From assembly GCA_965199685.1 (NCBI GenBank), contig OZ241323.1:1674001-1738000 (forward strand): a DNA stretch of 64,000 nucleotides, given 5' to 3'. The stretch comes from SP5GCR1 sp965199685 (lineage in GTDB: Bacteria > Pseudomonadota > Gammaproteobacteria > Poriferisulfidales > Oxydemutatoraceae). Below, in pieces: positions 49,536-57,892 of the stretch; positions within the stretch are counted from its first letter, which is position 1; each line of letters starts with the position of its first letter. A program made the position numbers and the translations under genes. The notes under the pieces were generated by a model. That model was not told where the DNA came from. It worked only from the letters and a program-made list of their open reading frames with translations, and ran no database searches.

Positions 49536-51266
49536 TTATCCTTGGAAACTATACCGTAATAATAAAAATCTTTGTATAAACTGAAATCTGATCCAATGAA
49601 AATAAAAATCTAAAGAAACCGCTAGCCTCTTTAGGTTCTGAGCGGTCCCAGTTAGGTAGGCTTGGATCTGCGTTTTCTCCAAACCTCTATATTTTGCCCG
49701 CCTCAACCCATGCCGCTCCTTTGCCTCAGCAAATAAACCCTCTATCTTCCAACTCCTCTCTATCATTCTTTGCTTAAATACTGGACTGCTTTGTCGTCGT
49801 CTCACTCGTTCTATCGCCGCATTATGCTCATTTCGGTATAGACCCGTATGATGCCTGCCCAAGTAGCAACTGTCCTGCCATTGACAACTATTACAATGTG
49901 CTTTCTTGATATGGTAATACTTCGTCGCACCGACTGCAGGTTTGGGATGTAACGCATGACCCGCTTGACAGGTATAGATGTCTTTATTGGGGTCGTACTG
50001 GAAATTGCCTTCGTCGGCTACTTGCTTACCAGGTGTCAGACGAAACTTGGCAGTCGGGATATAGCTGCGGATCTGGTGTTCTTCAAAGAACTTATAATTC
50101 TTGCCACTGCTGTAGCCGACATCGGCTACCACTTCTTCGACCGGCAATCCAAAACGTTCTTGTTGATATTGAATTCTCTGTGTTATCACATTAGTCTCAT
50201 GATAGGCACTCGTGGTCACATGGCAATCGGTTATCACCCGGCTAGCTGCATCGGCACAATAATGCACCTTATGATATAACTTTCTTGGATACCCCTGACG
50301 ATTGACTAAAGTCGCATCGCCGTCTACTTTACTCACATGTGTGCGGTTGCTGACTTTTTCTCTTTTTACTACCGCAGTTGGTGAGACCACCTCTCTGCTT
50401 TGCTGCTTCTCATCCTTCACTTCTACCGCCATGGTCGGCTGCTCTCGTCTCTCTAGTTTCTGCGCCGATGCACTCGCCTCAACTGAACTCCCATCACCGT
50501 CTACTTTACCGGCATGGTTGCTGACTTTTTCTCTTTTTACTGCCGCAGTTGGCGAAACCGCCTCTTTGCTCTGCTGCTTCTCATCCTTCACTTCTACCGC
50601 CATGGTCGGCTGCTCTCGTCTCTCTAGTTTCTGCGCCGATGCACTCGCCTCAACTGAACTCCCATCACCGTCTACTTTACCGGCATAGTTGCCGACTTGT
50701 TCTCTTTTCACTGCTACAGTTGGCGAGACCGCCTCTGGGCTTTGCTGCTTCTCATCCTTCACTTCTATTGCCTGTGCCGGCTGCTCTCGTCTCTCTAGTT
50801 TCCTCGCCGACGCATTCGCCTCAACTAAACTCGCATCCGTTATGATACGCTTGCCAGGCACTAAGCCTGCATCACGGCATTGTTCTACTATTTGCTCAAA
50901 TACCGACGCAAAACATCCAACTCCCAATCTATCTCGAACACGAGTTAATGACGAATGATCCGGCACCTCATCACTCATCGTTAATCCGACGAACCAACGA
51001 TAGGCGAGGTTCATTGCTACCTCGTCACACAATTGACGATCTGATTTAATCCCATAGATGTGTCCTAATATACAAATACGGAAAAATACCTCAAGGTCTA
51101 TTGACGGTCTACCTTGCGTATCACTATAAAAACTTTTGGTTAATTGTTTAACAAAGCTCAAGTCTAAAACTTTATTGATACGCCTTAATAAATGATTGCT
51201 GGGAATGAGTGCCTCATAGTCTATTTGGACAAACAGTTCAGGCTGAAAATTATGATTTCCTTGCAT
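49536..51266 (-). CDS. IS1182-family transposase with internal tandem repeats (copy 1)
   Basis: The 576-aa product starts at MQGNHNFQPELF, aligning with copy 2; a longer frame to 51395 reads through the element end and is not used. The N-terminal domain holds HLLRRINKVLDLSF and GRPSIDLEVFFRICILGHIYG. The first catalytic Asp lies in IITDASLVEANAS, the second in VVADVGYSSGKNY, and the Glu in WKIEGLFAEAKERHGLRRAK. Between the first and second are three 57-residue repeats of the form SAQKLERREQP..EVKDEKQQS, absent from ordinary members of the family as I know them. All catalytic residues are present, so the enzyme may be active. Confidence 0.9.
   Translation of the reverse strand: MQGNHNFQPELFVQIDYEALIPSNHLLRRINKVLDLSFVKQLTKSFYSDTQGRPSIDLEVFFRICILGHIYGIKSDRQLCDEVAMNLAYRWFVGLTMSDEVPDHSSLTRVRDRLGVGCFASVFEQIVEQCRDAGLVPGKRIITDASLVEANASARKLERREQPAQAIEVKDEKQQSPEAVSPTVAVKREQVGNYAGKVDGDGSSVEASASAQKLERREQPTMAVEVKDEKQQSKEAVSPTAAVKREKVSNHAGKVDGDGSSVEASASAQKLERREQPTMAVEVKDEKQQSREVVSPTAVVKREKVSNRTHVSKVDGDATLVNRQGYPRKLYHKVHYCADAASRVITDCHVTTSAYHETNVITQRIQYQQERFGLPVEEVVADVGYSSGKNYKFFEEHQIRSYIPTAKFRLTPGKQVADEGNFQYDPNKDIYTCQAGHALHPKPAVGATKYYHIKKAHCNSCQWQDSCYLGRHHTGLYRNEHNAAIERVRRRQSSPVFKQRMIERSWKIEGLFAEAKERHGLRRAKYRGLEKTQIQAYLTGTAQNLKRLAVSLDFYFHWIRFQFIQRFLLLRYSFQG
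50320..50832 (-). repeat. Three in-frame 171-bp tandem repeats inside transposase copy 1
   Basis: The marker ggctgctctcgtctctctag recurs at about 50437, 50608 and 50779, giving a 171-bp period (57 codons). The units that lie later in the protein are nearly identical to each other, while the first, which follows the catalytic Asp, is more diverged. Together they form a hydrophilic Lys/Glu-rich linker. Confidence 0.85.
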
Positions 51267-51329
51267 AAAAACCTCCGGTTGAATCAGTTGTTTATTTTCG
51301 CTTATATCAAATACTTTTTCAACAGTCCC

Positions 51330-51508
51330 ACATGCCCTCCCGTAACGCGTTGCGTCTGCAAAAACAATCCATTCATCCACCCAATTTACGGTCACCTACC
51401 GTAGGGGAGGGCTAACATGAGGCTGTTGAAAAAGTACTATCATTGTAAAAACTCAACCGCCACGCGCCACTAAATCAACGACAACCACCCGTAGGGGAGG
51501 GCTAACAT
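51330..51508. repeat. Repeat modules between the two IS1182 copies
   Basis: The 179 bp contain acatgccctcccgtaacgcg, tctgcaaaaacaatccattc, a ctaccgtaggggagggctaACAT half-hairpin (ending 51418) followed at once by the TIR-like gaggctgttgaaaaagta, then ccgccacgcgccactaaat and a second gtaggggagggctaACAT before copy 2. The 90-bp module at 51419-51508 is repeated in inverse orientation at about 61432-61518. Confidence 0.75.
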
Positions 51509-51571
51509 GGGACTGTTGAAAAAGTATTTGATATAAGCGAAAATAGACAACTGATTCAACCGGAGGTTTTT

Positions 51572-53314
51572 ATGCAAGGCACTCACAATTTTCAACCTGA
51601 ACTCTTTGTCCAAATAGACTATCAGGCACTCATTCCCAGCTATCACATATTAAGGCGTATTGATAAAGTTTTAGACTTGAGCTTTGTCAAACAATTAACC
51701 CAAAGTTTCTATAGTGATACGCAAGGTAGACCGTCAATAGACCCGGAGGTATTTTTTCGTATCTGTATATTAGGATACCTCTATGGGATTAAATCGGATC
51801 GTCAATTGTGCGATGAGATCGGCATGAACATCGGCTATCGTTGGTTCGTCGGATTAACGATGAGCGATGCGGTGCCGGATCACTCATCCTTAACTCGTAT
51901 ACGGGACCGCTTGGGTGTCGGCTGTTTTGAGGCAGTATTTGAGCATGTAGTAGAACAATGCCGAGATGCCGGATTAGTTGAAGGGAAACGGATTATAACG
52001 GATGCGAGTTTAGTTGAGGCGAATGCGTCGGCGAGGAAACTGGAGAGACGAGAGCAGCCGGCAGAGGCAATAGAAGTCACAGATGAGAAGCAACAAAGCA
52101 AGGAAGCAGTGTGTCAAACTGTGGCAGTGAAAAGAGACAAAGTCAGCAACCGTACCCATGCCGATAAAGTAGATGATGATGCGAGTTCAGGCGAGGCGAA
52201 TGCATCGGCACAGAAATTGGAGAGACGAGAGGAGCCAACACCAGCAGTAGAAGTTAAGGATGAGAAGCAACAAAGCAAGGAAGCAGTGTCACAAACTGTG
52301 GCAGTGAAAAGAGACAAAGTCAGCAACCGTACCGATGCCGGTAAAGTAGATGATGATGCGAGTTCAGGCGAGGCGACTGCATCGGCACAGAAATTGGAGA
52401 GACGAGAGGAGCCAACACCAGCAGTAGAAGTTAAGGATGAGAAGCAACAAAGCAAGGAAGCAGTGTGCCAAACTGCGGCAGTAAAAAGAAAACCAGTCAG
52501 CAACCGCACGCATGTGAGTAGAGTAGACGGCGATGCGACTTTAGTCAATCGTCAAGGGTATCCAAGAAAGTTATATCACAAGGCGCACTATTGTGTTGAC
52601 GCAAAGAGTCGAGTGATAACCGATTGTTATGTGACCACGGGTGCCTGTCATGAGACCAATGTCATCACACAGAGAATCCAATATCAACAAGAACGTTTTG
52701 GATTGCCGGTCGAAGAGGTGATAGCCGATGTCGGCTACAGCAGTGGCAAGAATTATCAGTTTTTTGAAGAACACCAGATCCGCAGCTATATCCCGACTGC
52801 GAAGTTTCGTCTGACACCTGGTAAACAAGTAGCCGATGAAGGCAGTTTCAAGTATGACCCCAATAAAGACATCTATACCTGTCAGGCGGGTCATGCGTTA
52901 TATCCCAAACCTGCAGTCGGTGTGACGAAGTATTACCATATCAAGAAAGCACATTGTAATAGCTGTCAATGGCAGGCGAGTTGTTATATAGGTAAGCATC
53001 ATACTGGTCTATGCCGAAATGAGCATAATGCGGCGATCGAACGAGTGAGACGGCGACAAAGCGGTCAAGTTTTTAAGCAAAGAATGATTGAGAGAAGCTG
53101 GAAGATAGAGGGCTTATTTGCTGAGGCAAAGGAGCGGCATGGGTTGAGGCGGGCAAAATATAGAGGTACGAAGAAAATGCAGATCCAAGCCTACCTAACT
53201 GGGACAGTTCAGAACCTAAAGAGGCTAGCGGTTTCTTTAGATTTTTATTTTCGCTGTATCAGATTTTGGTTTACACAAAGATTTTTATTATTGCGGTATA
53301 GTTTTCAAGGATAA
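51572..53314 (+). CDS. IS1182-family transposase with internal tandem repeats (copy 2)
   Basis: The 580-aa product begins MQGTHNFQPELF and is close to copy 1 outside the repeats. The catalytic residues are again in IITDASLVEANAS, VIADVGYSSGKNY and WKIEGLFAEAKERHGLRRAK. The linker between the first two holds three 59-residue units with SAQKLERREEPTPAVEVKDE. Compared with copy 1 the units are two codons longer and their sequences agree more with each other than with those of copy 1. The frame is intact. Confidence 0.9.
   Translation: MQGTHNFQPELFVQIDYQALIPSYHILRRIDKVLDLSFVKQLTQSFYSDTQGRPSIDPEVFFRICILGYLYGIKSDRQLCDEIGMNIGYRWFVGLTMSDAVPDHSSLTRIRDRLGVGCFEAVFEHVVEQCRDAGLVEGKRIITDASLVEANASARKLERREQPAEAIEVTDEKQQSKEAVCQTVAVKRDKVSNRTHADKVDDDASSGEANASAQKLERREEPTPAVEVKDEKQQSKEAVSQTVAVKRDKVSNRTDAGKVDDDASSGEATASAQKLERREEPTPAVEVKDEKQQSKEAVCQTAAVKRKPVSNRTHVSRVDGDATLVNRQGYPRKLYHKAHYCVDAKSRVITDCYVTTGACHETNVITQRIQYQQERFGLPVEEVIADVGYSSGKNYQFFEEHQIRSYIPTAKFRLTPGKQVADEGSFKYDPNKDIYTCQAGHALYPKPAVGVTKYYHIKKAHCNSCQWQASCYIGKHHTGLCRNEHNAAIERVRRRQSGQVFKQRMIERSWKIEGLFAEAKERHGLRRAKYRGTKKMQIQAYLTGTVQNLKRLAVSLDFYFRCIRFWFTQRFLLLRYSFQG
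52022..52550 (+). repeat. Three in-frame 177-bp tandem repeats inside transposase copy 2
   Basis: ggagagacgagag recurs at about 52042, 52219 and 52396, giving a 177-bp period (59 codons). Units two and three are almost identical in DNA. The two-codon length difference from copy 1 falls near the SNRT(H/D)AGKVDDD end of each unit. Confidence 0.85.
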
Positions 53315-53335
53315 GACGACTTTTTCAACAGCCCC

Positions 53336-53765
53336 ACATGCCCTCCCAAACGCGTTGCGTCTGCAAAAACAATCCATTCATCCACCCAATTTACGGTCAC
53401 CTACCGTAGGGGAGGGCTAACATGTTCTCCCGTAACGCGTTGCGTCTGCAAAACAATCCATTCATGCGTTTCGTTTATGGAAACCATACAGATGGCGCAG
53501 GTGGTTGGAATCGTACAGATACGACACGCTCGGATGGTTTGCATGATTATGTGGCGCATAGCGGTTAAGATGGTACAAGTACAATACTTTAGGGAAGGCA
53601 TGTTAGCCCTCCCCTACCATTTTCGTAAATTTAATGGCGCAAGCGGTTCTGTTCGTGGAGAACGGTACTTTCGGGAGGGCATGTTAGCCTTCCTCTACGG
53701 TGGTTTCAGTAAAGTTGTGCAGACACGATGCATACGCCTGACACCCCTCCAAAGGAGAGGAATAA
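53336..53765. repeat. Array of hairpin repeat modules downstream of IS1182 copy 2
   Basis: The stretch of 447 bp up to metY has no supported gene. It contains half or whole copies of the target hairpin at 53407-53428, 53592-53613 (gggaaggc-atgtta-gccctccc) and 53673-53694, two copies of gcaaaacaatccattcat with the preceding acgcgttgcgtct, ggcgcaagcggttctg, and a cacccctccaaaggagagg dyad near the metY end. Several hairpins are unoccupied by IS1182. Confidence 0.7.
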
Positions 53766-53782
53766 TATGCCCCTACAGTTTA

Positions 53783-55060
53783 CTATCTAAGAGCCTGCTC
53801 TAAATCGGCGATGATATCTGCAGGATCTTCCAAACCTATAGATAGTCTTACGACTTCGGGTCCAGCACCTGCTGATATTTTATGTTCTTCGGAAAGTTGA
53901 CGGTGGGTGGTAGACGCAGGATGTGTGATCAAAGAGCGTGTGTCACCTATATTCGCAAGATGAGAAAATAGCGTACTCTGTTCCACCAATTTAACTCCCG
54001 CTTGATAGCCTCCTTTGAGGCTAAAAGTAAAAACCGAACCACTACCGGCAGGACAATATTTTTGCGCTAATTGATAATAAGGACTAGACGGTAAACCGGC
54101 ATAAGAAACTGCTTCAACAGCAGAGTTTTGCTCTAACCATTGGGCAACTTCCAGAGCGTTAGCACTATGTTTTGCCATGCGCAATGGCAAGGTTTCAATA
54201 CCAGTAATCGTCAGATACGCATTCAACGGTGCCATCGTCGGCCCCAAGTCTCGTAGGCTCACTGCTAAGGTATATATCGCATAGGAAGCAGTACCGAAGT
54301 TTTCCGTAAAGCATATACCGTGGTATGCCGAACAAGGTTCACCAAGAGCAGGGAATTTATCGTTTTGCTTCCAATCAAAATTGCCGCCGTCGATTACCAC
54401 ACCACCCATCGCATTGCCATGACCCGATAAAAACTTCGTCGTTGAATGTACGACGATATCTGCACCGTACTCTATAGGACGCATCAATGCCGGTGTTGCA
54501 AGCGTGTTATCAGTAATACACGGGATGCCTGCTTCGTGGGCAATCTTGCTAATTGCCTCTATATCACATACTACGCCCCCAGGGTTGGCAATCGTTTCGG
54601 TAAACACAGCTTTGGTGCGCTCATCTATCTCTTTACGAAAATTTTCAGGATCATCGGGGTCTACAAATTTGACTTGCCACCCAAAACGCTTGAACGAATA
54701 ACCGAATTGGTTGATTGAACCACCATAGAGTTTTTTAGATGCAACGAAATTATCCCCAGACTCCATCAATGCAAACAATGCGAGTAACTGAGCCGAATGT
54801 CCCGAGGCGGCGCATACCGAAGCCACACCGCCTTCCAAATCGGCAAGTCTCTTCTGCAATACATCAACCGTAGGGTTTGTGAGCCGAGAATAAATAAATC
54901 CCTCGGTCTCCAAGTTGAACAGTTTCGCCGCGTGATCTACGTTTTCAAATACAAAAGCAGTAGATTGATGTATCGGCGTGATACGCGCACCAGTTGCAGA
55001 GTCGGGTTTAGCCCCGGCGTGTATCGCTCGTGTCGCAAACCCCTGTTTTTTATCAGGCAT
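53783..55060 (-). CDS. metY: O-acetylhomoserine aminocarboxypropyltransferase (MetY)
   Basis: MetY makes homocysteine (or methionine) from O-acetylhomoserine and sulfide (or methanethiol) with PLP. The 425-aa protein is of full length. It starts FATRAIHAGAKPD, has the PLP-binding Lys209 in VVHSTTKFLSGHG, YSRLTNPTVDVLQ near 57, and the C-terminal TRSLITHPASTTHRQ. The long form and the GGVVIDGGNFDW insertion favour MetY over MetB/MetC/MetZ. It starts 12 bp after the DyP gene, so the two are likely one transcript. Confidence 0.93.
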   Translation of the reverse strand: MPDKKQGFATRAIHAGAKPDSATGARITPIHQSTAFVFENVDHAAKLFNLETEGFIYSRLTNPTVDVLQKRLADLEGGVASVCAASGHSAQLLALFALMESGDNFVASKKLYGGSINQFGYSFKRFGWQVKFVDPDDPENFRKEIDERTKAVFTETIANPGGVVCDIEAISKIAHEAGIPCITDNTLATPALMRPIEYGADIVVHSTTKFLSGHGNAMGGVVIDGGNFDWKQNDKFPALGEPCSAYHGICFTENFGTASYAIYTLAVSLRDLGPTMAPLNAYLTITGIETLPLRMAKHSANALEVAQWLEQNSAVEAVSYAGLPSSPYYQLAQKYCPAGSGSVFTFSLKGGYQAGVKLVEQSTLFSHLANIGDTRSLITHPASTTHRQLSEEHKISAGAGPEVVRLSIGLEDPADIIADLEQALR

Positions 55061-55072
55061 CGTTTATCTTCT

Positions 55073-55987
55073 TCAAACCTTAAGCGAGTCAAGTAATTCT
55101 TGGGAAGGTGTAAAAAACATCGCACCCGTCGTAGGCGTAGTGTAATCCATTAGATGGTCATGTAGTCTATCCGCTTTGCCATACATGCGCGCCAACATTT
55201 TTTCTATGATGTCTAAATCCTTCGTGTATGCAACAAACATCGATCCTTTGGAACCTTTGACACTAAAATACGGCATGCTATGGCGCAAAATCTCAAGTTC
55301 TTCACCATCTTCTTTTATGACGACGCGACTGATATGTGAAGTCGGCGGCTTTCTATCTGCACCCAGCTCTAGGCTTGCCTCTTTGGTACGCCCTATTAAA
55401 TATTCTTGCTGTAGTACCGTGAGTGTTTTCCATTTATTAAGTTTATGCTTGTAACCCTGTACGAAAATAAAGCTACTTCCAGCTAATAACTGGTTGCTAT
55501 CGGAAACACCTAACAAGGCTATTTCTTTGCGTGTTTTTGCATCCTTCGGGTTTTCGGTGCCGTCTATGAAACCAATCAAGTCTCTCTCACCTAAATAGCG
55601 TGTACATGCTTGTTCGTGGATAATTTGTAGTTCATTTTTTAAGGGTTCAAACCAATTATGTGCTACTTCGTAGTTCAAATCGGCAAATCTGCTATTCAGG
55701 TGCAAAAATAAATCACCACCAGTTGCCGGAGCAGAATAGTCTCCATCTATACCGCCGAAAGTCCGAATACCTTTAGGTATTGCTTCGGGCGTAGGAGCAA
55801 TAGCCTTCCAATATGCCTCGCCAAAACTCAACGCATTATTCACTCGGGCAATTTTTTTCAGCTTAGTTACATATTTATCTATATCGACAATAGTTGATGC
55901 CAACTTTCTACTTTTGTCTTTAATGGTACATGTCAGGAAAAGACTATGCGTGGCAGATTTAGGAATTATGGCTGATTGAGGGCGCAT
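55073..55987 (-). CDS. DyP-type peroxidase (YfeX-like)
   Basis: DyP peroxidases are heme enzymes that use hydrogen peroxide on varied substrates. The 304-aa protein has the GxxDG motif with Asp142 in GFIDGTENP, a likely proximal heme ligand His218 in TSHISRVV, and an Arg at about 235 in ILRHSMPY. There is no signal peptide, which with the SHxSRV segment points to a cytoplasmic YfeX-like class. No encapsulin gene is present. It is upstream of metY by 12 bp. The physiological substrate is unknown. Confidence 0.9.
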   Translation of the reverse strand: MRPQSAIIPKSATHSLFLTCTIKDKSRKLASTIVDIDKYVTKLKKIARVNNALSFGEAYWKAIAPTPEAIPKGIRTFGGIDGDYSAPATGGDLFLHLNSRFADLNYEVAHNWFEPLKNELQIIHEQACTRYLGERDLIGFIDGTENPKDAKTRKEIALLGVSDSNQLLAGSSFIFVQGYKHKLNKWKTLTVLQQEYLIGRTKEASLELGADRKPPTSHISRVVIKEDGEELEILRHSMPYFSVKGSKGSMFVAYTKDLDIIEKMLARMYGKADRLHDHLMDYTTPTTGAMFFTPSQELLDSLKV

Positions 55988-56102
55988 TACTTAAGAAATA
56001 GCTAAATAGATTATACATATTGGCTCAAAGTTAATTATTATAGCAAATCGTATTTGGTGAACGATATTATTTTTTGATATTGTCAACCCAAAGTTCAAAT
56101 GT

Positions 56103-56255
56103 GGGGCTGTTGAAAAATAGAACCGCCGTTTGTTGCTGTTGCACAAACGGCGTGACATTGTGCAAAACCCTGACGTGTTGGGTAGCGCATGCATTACAAA
56201 ATGCATAAGCCTGCCACCCCTCCAAAGGAGGGGAATGGTTCGGCACCAACAGCCC
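56103..56255. repeat. Complete IS1182-type MITE abutting ftsE
   Basis: The element begins ggggctgttgaaaaatagaa at 56103 and ends ggcaccaacagccc at 56255, 153 bp. It carries the accgccgtttgttg/cacaaacggcgt dyad, tgtgcaaaaccctgacg, tgcattacaaaatgcat and cccctccaaaggagggg. Its last base forms part of the ftsE stop codon (TAG on the reverse strand). It is where ftsX would be expected. Confidence 0.8.
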
Positions 56256-56902
56256 TAAATGATTTTTCCGTGACTCAAATGGATAATACGGCAATCAAAT
56301 TTTCCTATCAAGGATAGGTCGTGGCTTGCAATTAAGACTGTTACACCAACGCTGTTAAACTCCATAAACAGCCGTATAATCTCCTCCGATAGTTCCGGAT
56401 CAAGATTACCAGTGGGTTCGTCAGCCAACAATATTAACGGGCGGTTGACTATAGCCCGTGCAATGCCGACACGTTGTTGCTCGCCAGCGGATAAAACCTT
56501 CGGATTCAGACTTCCCTTATCTTCTAAACCTACTTTTCTGAGTGCTGCACACACACGAGACTCCGATTGTTCGGGCATAATACCGCAGATTTGTAGCGGC
56601 AACGAAACATTGTCAAACACCGAACGATCAAACAATAAACGGTGTTGCTGAAAAACAAATCCGATGCGCCTACGCAAATGTGGCAGGCGGCTCGCTTTGA
56701 GTTTGCCCAAGTCTTTACCGTCTATTATTACCCTACCTTGATCGGGTTTTTCTATGCTGGGAATTAAACTGAGCAAAGTGCTTTTGCCGGCCCCAGAATG
56801 ACCGGTGAGAAAAGCCATCTCTCCTGCCTCCATGCTAAAACTAACATCGGAGAGTGCAGTTTGATCTTGATATTTTTTACCGACTTTCTCAAAACTTATC
56901 AT
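56255..56902 (-). CDS. ftsE: Cell division ATP-binding protein FtsE
   Basis: FtsE is the ATPase of the FtsEX complex at the septum. The 215-aa protein has Walker A GHSGAGKST at 34-42, a Q loop in FVFQQHRLL, the signature LSAGEQQRVGIARA (Ala in place of the usual second Gly), Walker B LLADEPTGNLD and the switch His in IASHDLSLI. It is slightly shorter at the C terminus than most FtsE, and the stop codon is created where a MITE begins. It follows ftsY by 14 bp. ftsX is not downstream but at 10.3-11.2 kb. Confidence 0.95.
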   Translation of the reverse strand: MISFEKVGKKYQDQTALSDVSFSMEAGEMAFLTGHSGAGKSTLLSLIPSIEKPDQGRVIIDGKDLGKLKASRLPHLRRRIGFVFQQHRLLFDRSVFDNVSLPLQICGIMPEQSESRVCAALRKVGLEDKGSLNPKVLSAGEQQRVGIARAIVNRPLILLADEPTGNLDPELSEEIIRLFMEFNSVGVTVLIASHDLSLIGKFDCRIIHLSHGKII

Positions 56903-56916
56903 AATATTCAGCTTGT

Positions 56917-57828
56917 CTATACCTGCATTATTGCAGTAGCATATTCTGTAGCATTAAATGTATGCAGCTCATCCAATGCTTCACCGACTCCTATAAATCG
57001 TATAGGTATTCCAGCCTCTCGCGCAACGGCAACGATAATACCTCCTTTAGCACTACCGTCCAACTTGGTGACGATCAGACTATCTATTCCCAAGAATTTA
57101 TGAAACTCGGCAACTTGTTTTTTTGCGTTTTGTCCGGTCGTGCCGTCTATCACTAAAATTATCTCGTCGGGTGCATTCTCGTTTTGCTTGGTCGCAACTC
57201 GCTTGATCTTTTGCAACTCTTCAATTAGATTTTTATCGGTGTGTAGCCGGCCGGCGGTATCGGCAATGACCATATTGATACCCTTGGCTTCGGCAGATGC
57301 CATTGCGTCGTAGACGATAGCGGCACTATCGGATCCAGGAGACTGTGCAACCACAGGTATATCACAACGCTGTGCCCATATCCGCAGTTGTTCTATCGCC
57401 GCTGCACGAAATGTATCAGCCGCCGCAAGCATTACCGTTTGCCCTTGCTGTTTATAGTGATATGCGAGCTTAGCTGCCGTTGTCGTTTTACCACTGCCGT
57501 TGACCCCTACCATCAAAACCACATAAGGTCTGTTGCGAGCTTGCATATCCGATGTACATTCGCACGGTTTCAGTATCGTCGTGATTTCCGCTTCAACCGC
57601 AGCCACCAACTGTGCCATCGATCCAATACGCTCACGCTTTGCTTGTACTTTGATGCTTTCAATGATATCTTTGCACGCAATCATACCGACATCGGCAGCT
57701 AGCAAACGACGCTCAAGTTCCTCCAAAAATTTTTCGTTGAGCCTTGAGCCGAACAAGGCACTCAAGCCCGAACCTAAACGGCTGCCGGTGCCGTGCAATT
57801 TCTCTTTAAGTTTGTTATGCCATTTCAT
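56917..57828 (-). CDS. ftsY: Signal recognition particle receptor FtsY
   Basis: FtsY is the membrane-associated GTPase that docks SRP-ribosome complexes. The 303-aa protein is the NG domain alone, without the long acidic A domain of E. coli FtsY. It has G1 GVNGSGKTT at 108-116, AADTFRAAAIEQL, the DTAGR box, and TKLDGSAKGG. It leads ftsYE and is divergent from the M16 protease gene. Confidence 0.97.
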   Translation of the reverse strand: MKWHNKLKEKLHGTGSRLGSGLSALFGSRLNEKFLEELERRLLAADVGMIACKDIIESIKVQAKRERIGSMAQLVAAVEAEITTILKPCECTSDMQARNRPYVVLMVGVNGSGKTTTAAKLAYHYKQQGQTVMLAAADTFRAAAIEQLRIWAQRCDIPVVAQSPGSDSAAIVYDAMASAEAKGINMVIADTAGRLHTDKNLIEELQKIKRVATKQNENAPDEIILVIDGTTGQNAKKQVAEFHKFLGIDSLIVTKLDGSAKGGIIVAVAREAGIPIRFIGVGEALDELHTFNATEYATAIMQV

Positions 57829-57892
57829 TTTTCCGAAATTAGTCCGTTTTGTTTTATACTATACCTAGAGGTAAAGTCGTATTGTATCAATC

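Larger units (their letters stand above)
49516..51329 (-). mobile_element. IS1182-family insertion sequence, copy 1
   Basis: The 1814-bp element has perfect 18-bp inverted ends (gggactgttgaaaaagta) and one transposase gene on the reverse strand. It is flanked by the direct repeat ACAT (49512-49515 and 51330-51333). Removing the element and one ACAT rebuilds a hairpin of the form gagggctaACATgccctccc, which occurs empty elsewhere in the window. It is divergent from copy 2, with 179 bp between them. Confidence 0.9.
51509..53335 (+). mobile_element. IS1182-family insertion sequence, copy 2
   Basis: The 1827-bp element begins gggactgttgaaaaagta and ends gactttttcaacagcccc, so the right end differs from the left at two of eighteen positions. 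It is flanked by ACAT on both sides (51505-51508 and 53336-53339), in the same hairpin context as copy 1. The transposase gene is on the forward strand, facing away from copy 1. Confidence 0.9.

Noticed and set aside
50302..50958. Forward-strand frames opposite transposase copy 1
   Set aside because: They mirror the tandem repeats of the transposase and have low-complexity composition; no start or family support.
51267..51395. Extended start of transposase copy 1 beyond MQGNHN
   Set aside because: The extension runs through the element end into flanking repeat sequence and is absent in copy 2.
50320..52550. Possible CRISPR array from regularly spaced repeats
   Set aside because: The repeats are contiguous, in frame with the transposase and have no unique spacers; no cas genes are present.
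49516..53335. Composite transposon formed by the two IS1182 copies
   Set aside because: Only 179 bp of repeat modules lie between them and no cargo gene is carried; each copy has its own ACAT flanks, so they appear to be independent insertions.
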